Assembly (NCBI GenBank): GCA_030532905.1
Contig: JAUNKE010000002.1
Span: forward strand, 22,803-86,802
Direction of reading: 5' to 3'
Length of the DNA: 64,000 nt
Origin: Peptostreptococcaceae bacterium
GTDB taxonomy: Bacteria > Bacillota > Clostridia > Peptostreptococcales > Filifactoraceae
Shown here: piece after piece, positions 17,455 to 26,086 of the stretch
How positions within the stretch are numbered: position 1 is the first letter of the stretch
Layout: each line of letters starts with the position of its first letter
The notes under the pieces: model-generated
What the model was told of the DNA's origin: nothing
Databases searched by the model: none
Seen by the model: only the letters and a program-made list of their open reading frames with translations
Made by a program: the position numbers and the translations under genes

Positions 17455-17485
17455 CAACCATAGTATGCACTATGGTTTTTGTTTT
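17455..17485. terminator. Bidirectional terminator between rpsT and holA
   Basis: Perfect arms AACCATAGT and ACTATGGTT with an ATGC loop, flanked by AAAAC and TTTTTGTTTT, so it can stop transcripts from both sides. It overlaps the holA stop codon. Confidence 0.85.
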
Positions 17486-18528
17486 GCCTTTTCTTCGACG
17501 ATGTCAAAGATTTTCATCAATGCCAATTCGCCATAGACTTTCTCATCCAGCCATCCCGCCTTCATTTTGAAATCGACTTCGACAATCTTATCGATAATGT
17601 CAATCAGCTTCGCCCGACCCAATTTGCGCAACAAAGAGCTTGCGCTTCGAACGGCATAAGGACTTTTTTTGAGTTCTCTCGCCGCATCGTCGGCACTGTA
17701 ACCCTGTTCAAAATAGTAGCTCGCTTTGACCGCTGTGGAAAAAATCTTTCCGATGGTCACCATAATTTTGATATTCGGCTCGCCTTTTTGTCGCAGTCCG
17801 TAGAAATGGCGAAAAGCCTCTCTTTTATTTCCCGCCGCAATGGCATCAATCATCCGAAAAATATCGCCGTCCGCTTTTTCCTCAAACAGTTCGTAAATAT
17901 CATCGGGCTCAACTTTTCCGTATTCACGGTGGAAGGATTCCAACTTGCTGAGCATCGTGTCGATGGCAAAGAGATTGACCTTGGATTCTTTTTGAAGATA
18001 GCCCGAGACCTGTATAAAAAGCGTCAGCACCTCTTTGGAAATCATATTTTTTCCGATGCTTTTTTCGAGTCGCTCCATAATAAAATCCAGCAAATCTTTT
18101 TGACTCAACCGATCAAAGCTGAGCAACTCCATCTTTTTGCCATAGTCCTTTATCAGTTTTGCATTGCCCGCCTTCGCCATATTTTCATTGGACAAAATCA
18201 ATACGGTGTCCTCGCTCAAGTCGGTAATTTTCTCTTCAAACTCCTGCAATTCTTTTTTGCTCCAAGTATTGCTCTCGACGGCAAAATTGAAATTCTTGAT
18301 ATGCACGATTTTTTTACTGTCCATCATCGGCACCGAATCGAGCTTGAGCATGCAATCGGAATAGGACAATTCCTTCTGCTCCATCTCGATGCAGTTGAAC
18401 ATCACAAAATCCGGCGCAAGACTTTTTTTCAAATAATCCAAAGCATAGAGGATTAAATAATTTTCTTCGCCGATAAATATAAATTTATGTTTACTCGATA
18501 ATAACTTTTGAAGCTCTTTGTGGTTCAT
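17470..18528 (-). CDS. holA: DNA polymerase III delta subunit
   Basis: 352 residues, normal length. N-terminal FIFIGEENYLILYALDYLKK, then the AAA+-like fold with LILSNENMAKAGNAKLIKDY, and the C-terminal all-helical domain with FRHFYGLRQKGEPNIKIMVT. Delta opens the beta sliding clamp inside the clamp loader. Its start overlaps the end of comEC by 38 bases, the order typical of Firmicutes. Confidence 0.93.
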   Translation of the reverse strand: MNHKELQKLLSSKHKFIFIGEENYLILYALDYLKKSLAPDFVMFNCIEMEQKELSYSDCMLKLDSVPMMDSKKIVHIKNFNFAVESNTWSKKELQEFEEKITDLSEDTVLILSNENMAKAGNAKLIKDYGKKMELLSFDRLSQKDLLDFIMERLEKSIGKNMISKEVLTLFIQVSGYLQKESKVNLFAIDTMLSKLESFHREYGKVEPDDIYELFEEKADGDIFRMIDAIAAGNKREAFRHFYGLRQKGEPNIKIMVTIGKIFSTAVKASYYFEQGYSADDAARELKKSPYAVRSASSLLRKLGRAKLIDIIDKIVEVDFKMKAGWLDEKVYGELALMKIFDIVEEKAKQKP

Positions 18529-19816
18529 ACCTGTTCTCCTTGATTTTGTGTCGCTCCCAAATAAGATGAATGGAAAAAATCATCACATATATTATACACA
18601 ATTGTTTTGCATCGATAAATACTTCATCGACAAATGCATAAGGAATTTGTGCAAAAAAATCATTGAGCTCGCCCAAAGCATGAATCAGCAATCGAACGCT
18701 CGCAATCAATCCCGCATCGACGGTATAAAAAATCGGCAGCAGCGTTGCGCAAAAATGAACGAACAGCGATATCATCGACAGACCCATGATGAAGGAAATC
18801 AACACGACGATCAAAAGATTTGCGGGAACGGCGACAAGCGACATCCGCCCGAAGTAGAAGAGTCCCAAAGGCGCTGTCAAAATTTGTGCCGAAATCGTAA
18901 CGAGTGCGGCTTGCGCTACTTTGTTGTGCGCCCAACGGGTCGAAGATAACAAACCGATGAGCATCGGATAAAAGAGCGCAATCGAAAAGACGCCGGCAAA
19001 CGAAAGTACAAAACCCGCATCATAGAGATAGTACGGATTCCACGCGAGCAAAACGGATGCGCACATGCAGGCGCTCGCAAACAAATTGTAGCGCTCATTT
19101 TTCAAGAAAGATATGTAGAAGATTATAAAGAACAATACCGCTCGAATAATCGACGGTCGAAGTCCCGTCAGAAAGGCGTAAAAAATCAGCAGCGCGCTCG
19201 CGAGCAAGCCGCGGTTTTTGATGCCCGTCTTGGCAAACAACATATTGACGCCCACCGCGATAATGCCCACATGAAATCCACTGAGCGCAAGCACATGAGA
19301 AGTTCCGCTCTTTGCAAATTGCTCAAATATCTCCTGCGAAATTTCCGAGCGCTCACCATAGACCAGCGCTTGAACCAGCGGCGCGTCCTTGCCGTACATC
19401 GCGGAAATTTTACGCTCCATATAGGAAATCAAATCCTGACGAAGCGTATAAAAATTATAGTTCTTCTCCATCAGCTCCACTTTTTTCGCCTTGACGAAAT
19501 AAGCGACTCCTTTGGACATCATATATCGGCTGTAAGACAAAGCACGCTTTTTTTCGACGGAAGTTGCAACATCGCTGATTCTACCGGAATAGGAGATGAT
19601 ATCCCCCGCGCGAATTTCGCCGAGGTTGCCGTAGAATACGATTTTGGCATTCTTGGTCAAAAGCTCACTGCGATATCCTTTTTGCCGAATAGCCAACACC
19701 ATCGCCTGTGCATTGTGGACATCTTGCTCAACGCTCGGCATTTTTGAAAAAGAGAGCACAAAAAAGGAGGCGATGAGCACAGAAAGCAACACGATGAGTG
19801 AAAGCTGTCTTGTCAT
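18491..19816 (-). CDS. comEC: ComEC/Rec2-family DNA uptake channel, membrane part only
   Basis: 441 residues. An N-terminal segment of about 130 residues resembles the OB-like DUF4131 region, followed by the competence domain with about eight helices and the typical LVQALVYGERSEI, SGTSHVLALSGFHVGII and LRPSIIRAVLFF motifs. ComEC carries single-stranded DNA across the membrane during transformation. The usual C-terminal metallo-beta-lactamase domain is absent; a secreted protein of that type is encoded at 22324-23190, so the functions are split. The gene lies 15 bp after the Eis-like gene. Confidence 0.85.
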   Translation of the reverse strand: MTRQLSLIVLLSVLIASFFVLSFSKMPSVEQDVHNAQAMVLAIRQKGYRSELLTKNAKIVFYGNLGEIRAGDIISYSGRISDVATSVEKKRALSYSRYMMSKGVAYFVKAKKVELMEKNYNFYTLRQDLISYMERKISAMYGKDAPLVQALVYGERSEISQEIFEQFAKSGTSHVLALSGFHVGIIAVGVNMLFAKTGIKNRGLLASALLIFYAFLTGLRPSIIRAVLFFIIFYISFLKNERYNLFASACMCASVLLAWNPYYLYDAGFVLSFAGVFSIALFYPMLIGLLSSTRWAHNKVAQAALVTISAQILTAPLGLFYFGRMSLVAVPANLLIVVLISFIMGLSMISLFVHFCATLLPIFYTVDAGLIASVRLLIHALGELNDFFAQIPYAFVDEVFIDAKQLCIIYVMIFSIHLIWERHKIKENRYEPQRASKVIIE

Positions 19817-19831
19817 ACATCCTCCTATTCT

Positions 19832-21118
19832 CTATACATAATCATTTACATAGCTCTTCGCCGATTTGGAGCCGAAGATGCGCTCGAAAAATTCAATATC
19901 GCCTTCGCCCTCCGAAATTTTCACCTTGCCCATACGAACCAGTTCCGACAAAGTCAGCGCTTTGGTATAAAGCTGCGCCAATTCCGCCACCGACATCGAG
20001 AGTCGAAGCAGCGGTAAATCCGCGGACGGTTTGTTCGCGCTCACTTCCTTTTTCTCCGGCTTGCGAATGATGTCGATGATTTTTTGATTTTTGCAAATCA
20101 CGATAATATTGTTCTCGTGAATATAGTCGTCGTTGATTTCAATCGCGTATTTCGTACTCTCGTCAAAATCTTTGCGTTTGCATCCGAAAATCTCGGTTTT
20201 ATACAAAATCATATCCAAAATGCGCTCCGCATTGATGACGCGCCCCATCATAAATGGTCTTACGCGATGCTCAATCTGATTGTCGAAATCCGTCAGCAGT
20301 TGAAACTCCATCGGCTGCGGCGTGGTGATGTTGACGCGTTTGAATTGCGTCGCATGATTTTTAACAAGTCCCATCAAGGCATAAAAAGCATTTTTGTCAT
20401 AAAACGCCATCTCCACCACAGTACCGACGCCGTCCTTCGCTTTGGAAAGCAACATCACATATCCGCGAGGAAATTTTCCGTCATACACGACAAAAAATTC
20501 GCCATGCTCCACCGACAATTCCGCCATTCGATTTTTCCAATAGCGTGAGTTACGGCTGATATAGCTGTGATTACAAGATACGACATCATAATATATTTCA
20601 CTGAGTTGATGCAAATCGCGCTCCGCCGTTTCGATGGCGCTCACATCCAGTCGCCGAATCGCATAATCGGTTCTCGGCACATCGATTCGATTGATATCCA
20701 TAGTAAAGTCATGCTTTTGGAAACAGTTTGCGTATCCGTACTTTGTGTAGATATTCGTATCAATCGGCATCAAAATCGAAAAATCCTCTCCGTTTTGATA
20801 CTGCATATTCAAAGTGTATTTGAGTAAATCCGTCATATAGCCCAGCCCTCTGGATTCCGGCTGAACACTTACCCCCACGACATATTTTACTTCACTGATA
20901 ATATCCCCCACAACCAAATTGTATGGATTTAACTGAAGCGCAGCCTCCAGTCGTCCATCGCAAAACAATCCAACGGCATTTTCCGGTGAAAAGCGGTTGG
21001 TAAAATAATACTCATCAAATTCTTTTGTCGAGTCCGAAAAGCTATACTTCCAGAGATCCACCACCTGATGTTTATCTCTGTTCAGCATCGTTCGTATATC
21101 CACTTTCTTACTCTGCAT
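19832..21118 (-). CDS. Eis-like GNAT acetyltransferase
   Basis: 428 residues, about the usual Eis length. An N-terminal GNAT domain (about 5-150) with acetyl-CoA loop SVQPESRGLGYMTDLLKYTL (about 82-101), a second GNAT-like domain, and a C-terminal SCP2-like domain. Eis proteins acetylate amines, in some cases aminoglycosides; the substrate here is unknown. It lies 12 bp after the DUF2156 gene and 15 bp before comEC, in one operon. Confidence 0.82.
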   Translation of the reverse strand: MQSKKVDIRTMLNRDKHQVVDLWKYSFSDSTKEFDEYYFTNRFSPENAVGLFCDGRLEAALQLNPYNLVVGDIISEVKYVVGVSVQPESRGLGYMTDLLKYTLNMQYQNGEDFSILMPIDTNIYTKYGYANCFQKHDFTMDINRIDVPRTDYAIRRLDVSAIETAERDLHQLSEIYYDVVSCNHSYISRNSRYWKNRMAELSVEHGEFFVVYDGKFPRGYVMLLSKAKDGVGTVVEMAFYDKNAFYALMGLVKNHATQFKRVNITTPQPMEFQLLTDFDNQIEHRVRPFMMGRVINAERILDMILYKTEIFGCKRKDFDESTKYAIEINDDYIHENNIIVICKNQKIIDIIRKPEKKEVSANKPSADLPLLRLSMSVAELAQLYTKALTLSELVRMGKVKISEGEGDIEFFERIFGSKSAKSYVNDYV

Positions 21119-21130
21119 TTCACCCTCCAG

Positions 21131-22042
21131 CTATTTTTCAAACATCGCATACTTATCGACAAGCTTTAACGGCTTGTACGAAAGTTTTGCTGCTCTAAGC
21201 CCCTCAATTCCTAAATCATCTTCCCGATTGACAAATTCCACATCCGGAAACTCTTTTTCCAAGAAGAATTTGTTAATCGCCGTATATAAACCCCGAATAT
21301 CCGGATTGGCTTTTTCGATATGAATCAAAGCCATATCGGGATTGAGATAATCGCCGAAGGTGAAAGCCTCCAATTGATTATCGATATAAATCCCGCCCAC
21401 TTTTATTTTACTGAACTTTGCATAATTCCGAAAAACTTTTTTGATGGCAAGACTCTCTCCAATCAAATTTTGGTCTTTCTCGCGCGAAAAAGCCCACTTC
21501 TCCGCCAATTTTATACAATCGTCAAAATCATTGCGTTCCAATCTTTTGTAAATAAAGCGCTCCCCGTATTCTTTCAAAAAAGCATTCAAATGATTCTTCT
21601 TCGAATGCATCTTGCGTCCCGCCAAAGTTCTCAATTTTTCCGCTTCGTAAATATAGTCCGAATCGTCCCGACTCGTCTCCCAAGTAAATCGGTTCGGATA
21701 GAGTGCGTTGATTTTGTCCAACACTTCGAGCGTTACCGCCTTAAATTCCATTTTTTGTCCCACGACTTGAAAAGTCTCGTCAATATATTTCATGGCATCT
21801 TCGAAATGCTCCTCTTTGCAATAAGGCTGAATTGCAAAAAGCTCTCCATCTTTTACACCGAAGACCACCATAAAATTTTCCGTCGTTGTAAAATGGAAGT
21901 CATATACCGTCTGCCACATATACAATGTTATGAAATTATACTCACATGCCTCATAATTGACCAGTTTGAAAAAAGGTCCCATCTCCTGTAAAGAATCCGA
22001 GCTGATCGGCCTGAGTTTTGAAAGTTCATCAAATAAGCTAAT
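21131..22042 (-). CDS. DUF2156 (PG lysyltransferase C-terminal-like) protein, apparent ATT start
   Basis: About 303 residues if initiated at ATT 22042. The double-GNAT-like DUF2156 domain shows EYNFITLYMWQTVYDFHF near the N terminus, MHSKKNHLNAFLKEYG mid-protein and GLYTAINKFFLEKEFPDVEF then NREDDLGIEGLRAAKLSYKP at the C terminus. The family transfers aminoacyl groups or has unknown acyltransfer roles. The only strong ribosome site, GGAGG at 22054-22050, is seven bases before an in-frame ATT; the first in-frame ATG (21982) has no good site and would remove about 20 residues, leaving the protein shorter than its relatives' N terminus. First gene of the operon with the Eis-like gene, comEC and holA. 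Confidence 0.75.
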   Translation of the reverse strand: MSLFDELSKLRPISSDSLQEMGPFFKLVNYEACEYNFITLYMWQTVYDFHFTTTENFMVVFGVKDGELFAIQPYCKEEHFEDAMKYIDETFQVVGQKMEFKAVTLEVLDKINALYPNRFTWETSRDDSDYIYEAEKLRTLAGRKMHSKKNHLNAFLKEYGERFIYKRLERNDFDDCIKLAEKWAFSREKDQNLIGESLAIKKVFRNYAKFSKIKVGGIYIDNQLEAFTFGDYLNPDMALIHIEKANPDIRGLYTAINKFFLEKEFPDVEFVNREDDLGIEGLRAAKLSYKPLKLVDKYAMFEK

Positions 22043-22279
22043 ACTATCGCCTCCATTCCTACCTATTATATATTATTTCGGCGGAACTTTCAATTGAACT
22101 TTATGATAAGATAGTAAAGTTATTCAAATGATATCCTTCAAACATTTCATTTTTATTCAAAACGGTTGTTCTGTATTTATATCGACTGTTACAATCATAA
22201 GCTAAGAAGCAAGCGCCTTTTATTCGAAATTCTTTTTCAAATTATTATTGGATAAATTCGGTCGAAATACATTTAGATA

Positions 22280-22308
22280 TTGAAACAAATTCATAAATGC
22301 AATATACT
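22280..22308 (+). promoter_or_regulatory. Promoter of the ComEC-like hydrolase gene
   Basis: TTGAAA, a 17-base spacer, TATACT. The transcript would start only about ten bases before the ATG at 22324, at the ribosome site GGAGG, giving a very short leader. Confidence 0.5.
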
Positions 22309-22323
22309 AAAGATGGAGGTTTC

Positions 22324-23190
22324 ATGAAAAAAGGATTATTATTACTGGTTATCATACTCATTTTGTCGGGGGCATCTTTCGCGGGATTTCGAAAGCGCAA
22401 TCGTCTGCCTCAGGAATTGGAAGTTCATTTTATCGATATCGGGCAGGGTGATTCGATGCTCGTTCGTACAGTCGGCGGCAAAAATATGCTGATTGATGCG
22501 GGTAGCGGCAAGGAATCGGACAAGCTCATCGACTATCTGAAAGTGGAAGGCATCAAAAAATTGGATGTGGTCATCGCCACTCATCCCGACGAAGACCATA
22601 TCGGCGGAATGGCGAGGGTGATTAAGGATTTTGAAATCGGCTCGTTCTACATGCCCAACCGAGTCCACAACACCGCCAGCTTTGAGCAGATGCTTCTCAA
22701 TTTGAAGGACAAAAAAGTGGAAGTGCTGCCTGCTCATGCGGGAGAGAAAATTCCTTTCGACCCCGATGTCGAACTGTTGGTGCTGAACCCGGACAAAAGA
22801 GAATATATCAACAACAACTCGTACTCCATCGTGACAAAACTTACTTATCAAAACAATTCTTTTTTGTTCACGGGAGATATTGATGCGGTGAATGAATACA
22901 ATTTGCTCTCGGATTATTATGAGCAGCTCGATTCGGATGTGCTTAAAATTGCGCATCACGGCAGCTCGAGCTCGAGTTCTCCGGATTTTATCAAAGCGGT
23001 CTCTCCTGCCGCGGGCGTCATTTCCTGCGGGCGAGACAACAATTACGGGCATCCGCATGCGGAAGTGCTCAAGCGATTGAAGGGTTTCGGCATCCCGATC
23101 TATCGTACCGATGAGCAGGGAAGCATCGTCTTTTATTCCGACGGGCAGAATATCGAGGTAAATTCATCCACCACGGGAAGCTATGAATAA
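22324..23190 (+). CDS. Secreted ComEC-type metallo-beta-lactamase-fold hydrolase
   Basis: 288 residues from the ATG five bases after GGAGG. Signal anchor/peptide (about 3-20), then a complete metallo-beta-lactamase fold. DIGQGDSMLV starts it; ATHPDEDHIGG supplies the HxDxDH metal ligands; FTGDID and KIAHHGS carry further ligands; YGHPHAEVL closes it. This is the domain normally at the C terminus of ComEC, where it is thought to degrade one DNA strand. Here it is separate and divergent from comEC, with DUF3006 21 bp downstream. It may act as the outside nuclease for the channel (inference). Confidence 0.87.
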   Translation: MKKGLLLLVIILILSGASFAGFRKRNRLPQELEVHFIDIGQGDSMLVRTVGGKNMLIDAGSGKESDKLIDYLKVEGIKKLDVVIATHPDEDHIGGMARVIKDFEIGSFYMPNRVHNTASFEQMLLNLKDKKVEVLPAHAGEKIPFDPDVELLVLNPDKREYINNNSYSIVTKLTYQNNSFLFTGDIDAVNEYNLLSDYYEQLDSDVLKIAHHGSSSSSSPDFIKAVSPAAGVISCGRDNNYGHPHAEVLKRLKGFGIPIYRTDEQGSIVFYSDGQNIEVNSSTTGSYE

Positions 23191-23211
23191 TTTTGAGAAA
23201 CGGGAGGAGTT

Positions 23212-23547
23212 ATGGTTCGAGGAATCGTTGACCGAATCGAGGGCAAGTACGCGGTGGTCGAGTTCAATCCGCCATTGGTACAGCCCTTTTGTGCAGATAT
23301 TTTGATGGATAATTTCAAATGCAAAGTGCATGCGGGCGACATCATCCATATCTATTCCATCAACGGAGTGGATTTGACGGACGATTCCCGCTGCGTCTAT
23401 AAGGACATCAACAAAGCGGATGTGCTGAGAAAATTTTTGGAGCCGCTTCGACAGCTTGCGGATTGTCGCATCGAAGTGGACATCAAAGAAACCGGCGAGC
23501 GAAGTGAGCAGATGAAATCACTTATCAGCTCCCTGTTCAACAAATAA
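23212..23547 (+). CDS. DUF3006 protein
   Basis: 111 residues. GIVDRIEGKYAVVEFNP at the start is the DUF3006 signature, a small beta domain usually encoded next to ComEC-type hydrolases. The C-terminal 40 residues are helical and charged. Good ribosome site GGGAGGAG. Role unknown; the constant pairing suggests it binds or regulates the hydrolase (inference). Confidence 0.8.
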   Translation: MVRGIVDRIEGKYAVVEFNPPLVQPFCADILMDNFKCKVHAGDIIHIYSINGVDLTDDSRCVYKDINKADVLRKFLEPLRQLADCRIEVDIKETGERSEQMKSLISSLFNK

Positions 23548-23591
23548 AAAACGCGACCCTGATTAGAAAATCTAAAAAGGGTCGCTTTTTT
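23546..23591. terminator. Bidirectional terminator between DUF3006 and the TRAP operon
   Basis: Arms GCGACCCT and AGGGTCGC flanked by AAAAAA and TTTTTT, around a loop of about 17 bases. It serves both converging transcripts. Confidence 0.85.
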
Positions 23592-25560
23592 ATGCAGAAA
23601 CTTTCTTATATTTTATCATTTGGAAAACCGTCAGCAATCCGATGATGCCGATGCCGATAAAATCGGTCATGCCGCTCGGGTCGATGAGCATCAGCCCGCC
23701 GCCTATAAAAAGGATGCGCTCGACGGTATTGGTTTTCACCTTGAGCCATCCGGTCATCCCCGCCGAGATTCCAATCATTCCCACCAACGCGGTGATGATG
23801 ATTCGAAGCATCAGCAGCGGCGTCGCGTCAATCCAAATCAACGCGGGATTCAGCACGAAGATATAAGGAATGATGAATGCCGCAATCGCCAATTTGGTCG
23901 CCTGCACTCCCGCCTGAAACGGATTCCCTTTAGCAATCGCCGAGCCCGCATAGGCGGCGAGAGCAACGGGTGGTGTAATATCCGCCAATATGCCGAAGTA
24001 GAATGCAAAAAGATGTGCCGCCAGCGCCGGAACGCCCAACTGCATGACAATCGGCGCCGCAATCGTCGAAGTGATAAGATAGTTCGCCGTCGTCGGAACG
24101 CCCATGCCGAGCACTAAGGAGGTAATCATCGTAAAGAACAGCGTCAGAATAATATTTCCGCCCGCCGCATCGACCAGCCCGCCGCCCAATTTGAGTCCGA
24201 GTCCGGTCAATGTAACCACGCCGACGATGATTCCCGCCACGCCGCAAGCACAGGATACGCCCAAAATATTTCTTGCCCCGTTGACGAGTGCATCCACCAA
24301 GTCGCGCAAAGGCACATGCGTGTTCTTACGCAAATACGGCGCAACGATGGCGGATAAAATTCCGCCGAAAGCCGCATAGGTCGGCGTCTTGTCCATCGCG
24401 AGCAAAGCAATGATGACCACGAGCGGCAAGACCAAATGACCGCGCTCCTTAAAAATCGGAAGCAGCTTCGGCAGTTTTTCTTTCGGCAAGCCGACCAAGC
24501 CGAGCTTTCGCGCTTCCAAATGAATCATAATCCATATTCCCGTAAAGTATAAGATGGCGGGAATGATTGCCGCCTTTGCAACATCCAGATAAGGCACGCC
24601 GACCGCATCCGCAATCAAAAATGCAGCCGCGCCCATAATCGGCGGCATGATTTGTCCGCCGGTCGATGCCGCGGCTTCAACCGCTGCCGCAAATTCCGGT
24701 TTGTAACCCAGCGACTTCATCAGCGGAATTGTAAAGGAGCCCGTCGAAACGGTATTGGAAACCGAAGAACCCGAAATCGTTCCCTGTAAAGCCGATGTGA
24801 GCACCGCTACTTTTGCCGGTCCGCCCGCCGCCCAACCGGCGATGGCATTTGCCGCATCGATGAAAAATTCGCCGATTCCCGTTTTCTCCAAAAAAGCGCC
24901 GAACAGAATGAACAGAAAAATATAGGTTGCCGCCGTTCCAATCGGCAATCCGATAATTCCTTCCGTTGTATAAAAAAGATGCGTCGCAATCCGCTCCACC
25001 GAATATCCGCGATGGGTCAACAGACCTGGCATATATTTTCCGAAATACGCATAGAGCACAAAAATCGTTGCGATGACGACAATCGGCAAACCGACCACAC
25101 GCCGACAGGCTTCCATGACGAGCAGCGCACCGATGACGCCCACAATCACATCGACTCGATTATACATGCCCGAGCGATTCACAAGCGCATCGAAGTTCAG
25201 ATTATAATACGCGACGATGCCGAAAAAAGTCGCGGCAAACAGAAAATCCATCCAAGCGATTTTATTGCGCTCGCTCTTTGCTCTCGCCGGAAAAAGTAAG
25301 TACACCAACACGATGACAAAACCGATATGTGTCATCCGCAAAAGCTGTGCCGGCATCGTTCCGGTCGCCGCCGTATACATTTGAAACAGCGTAAAGCAAA
25401 GTAAAATTGCCGTCACGAAATATTTCCAAAATCCTTCCAGCTTTCGATAAGAGGATTCCTTATCCAGTTTTTGAATCAGCTCCTCCCTCTCCTTCTCCGA
25501 AAGCTGTCCTTCAAACGACTCCAAATGCAATTTATTATCTCTCAATCCGTTCTTATTCAT
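23590..25560 (-). CDS. TRAP transporter fused permease, TAXI type
   Basis: 656 residues with many hydrophobic helices. The small (DctQ-like) and large (DctM-like) permease parts are fused, as in 4TM/12TM TAXI systems. DctM motifs are visible at SGSSVSNTVSTGSFTIPLMK and AASTGGQIMPPIMGAAAFLI, and GMGVPTTANYLIT further on. It imports a carboxylate-type solute driven by an ion gradient. The start overlaps the DUF1850 gene by eight bases, and the operon also holds the binding lipoprotein. Confidence 0.92.
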   Translation of the reverse strand: MNKNGLRDNKLHLESFEGQLSEKEREELIQKLDKESSYRKLEGFWKYFVTAILLCFTLFQMYTAATGTMPAQLLRMTHIGFVIVLVYLLFPARAKSERNKIAWMDFLFAATFFGIVAYYNLNFDALVNRSGMYNRVDVIVGVIGALLVMEACRRVVGLPIVVIATIFVLYAYFGKYMPGLLTHRGYSVERIATHLFYTTEGIIGLPIGTAATYIFLFILFGAFLEKTGIGEFFIDAANAIAGWAAGGPAKVAVLTSALQGTISGSSVSNTVSTGSFTIPLMKSLGYKPEFAAAVEAAASTGGQIMPPIMGAAAFLIADAVGVPYLDVAKAAIIPAILYFTGIWIMIHLEARKLGLVGLPKEKLPKLLPIFKERGHLVLPLVVIIALLAMDKTPTYAAFGGILSAIVAPYLRKNTHVPLRDLVDALVNGARNILGVSCACGVAGIIVGVVTLTGLGLKLGGGLVDAAGGNIILTLFFTMITSLVLGMGVPTTANYLITSTIAAPIVMQLGVPALAAHLFAFYFGILADITPPVALAAYAGSAIAKGNPFQAGVQATKLAIAAFIIPYIFVLNPALIWIDATPLLMLRIIITALVGMIGISAGMTGWLKVKTNTVERILFIGGGLMLIDPSGMTDFIGIGIIGLLTVFQMIKYKKVSA

Positions 25561-26086
25561 ACAGACTCCTTCCGATTACATAGCTCCAATAATCAAATAA
25601 ACGGATATTCTCAATTGAAATGCTGAGCATTTTTTCATCCAAGCGCTCGAACATTTTCATTTCCCAATCGCCGTATCGAAACAGATGCCCCGAACTTCCG
25701 CTCGATTGATAAGTCACCCTGCTCATCCGTCGATTGTCAAAATCAATTCGCAGCATGCCCTTTTCTTCCCGCATGCTCATATTCTGCTCCAAAGTATCGA
25801 GCATTCCCGCACCGTAGCTCTCAAACCATCCGACTTTCAGCGCCAAACTCCCATCGGAATTTATTCGGTAACGCTCAATCACGCGCCCCTTGTTGACCGA
25901 ATGAATAAATTCCACTTCAAAGAAATCTTGGCGAATCGGAATCACAAATCTTTTTTCTCCATCCTGATTTCGAAAGCAAATGCCCTTGCCGAAAGGGAGA
26001 AGGCTCAGTAGAAATGAAAATAGCAAAACAGACAGGGCAAATAGCCCCATCCGTTTTCTCTTGCTGAATTTTTTACCGCTTAACAT
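25553..26086 (-). CDS. DUF1850 protein of the TAXI-TRAP operon
   Basis: 177 residues. One N-terminal membrane helix (about 10-32), then an extracellular beta domain with FEVEFIHSVNKGRVIERYRI and GWFESYGAGML, the DUF1850 pattern. This family is nearly always encoded between the TAXI binding protein and the fused permease, as here (no gap on one side, eight-base overlap on the other). Its role in transport is not established. Confidence 0.83.
   Translation of the reverse strand: MLSGKKFSKRKRMGLFALSVLLFSFLLSLLPFGKGICFRNQDGEKRFVIPIRQDFFEVEFIHSVNKGRVIERYRINSDGSLALKVGWFESYGAGMLDTLEQNMSMREEKGMLRIDFDNRRMSRVTYQSSGSSGHLFRYGDWEMKMFERLDEKMLSISIENIRLFDYWSYVIGRSLYE

Noticed and set aside
17479-18456. Open frame of 325 codons on the plus strand
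   Set aside because: Antisense to holA, whose protein sequence is clear; no ribosome site and an unlikely residue mix.
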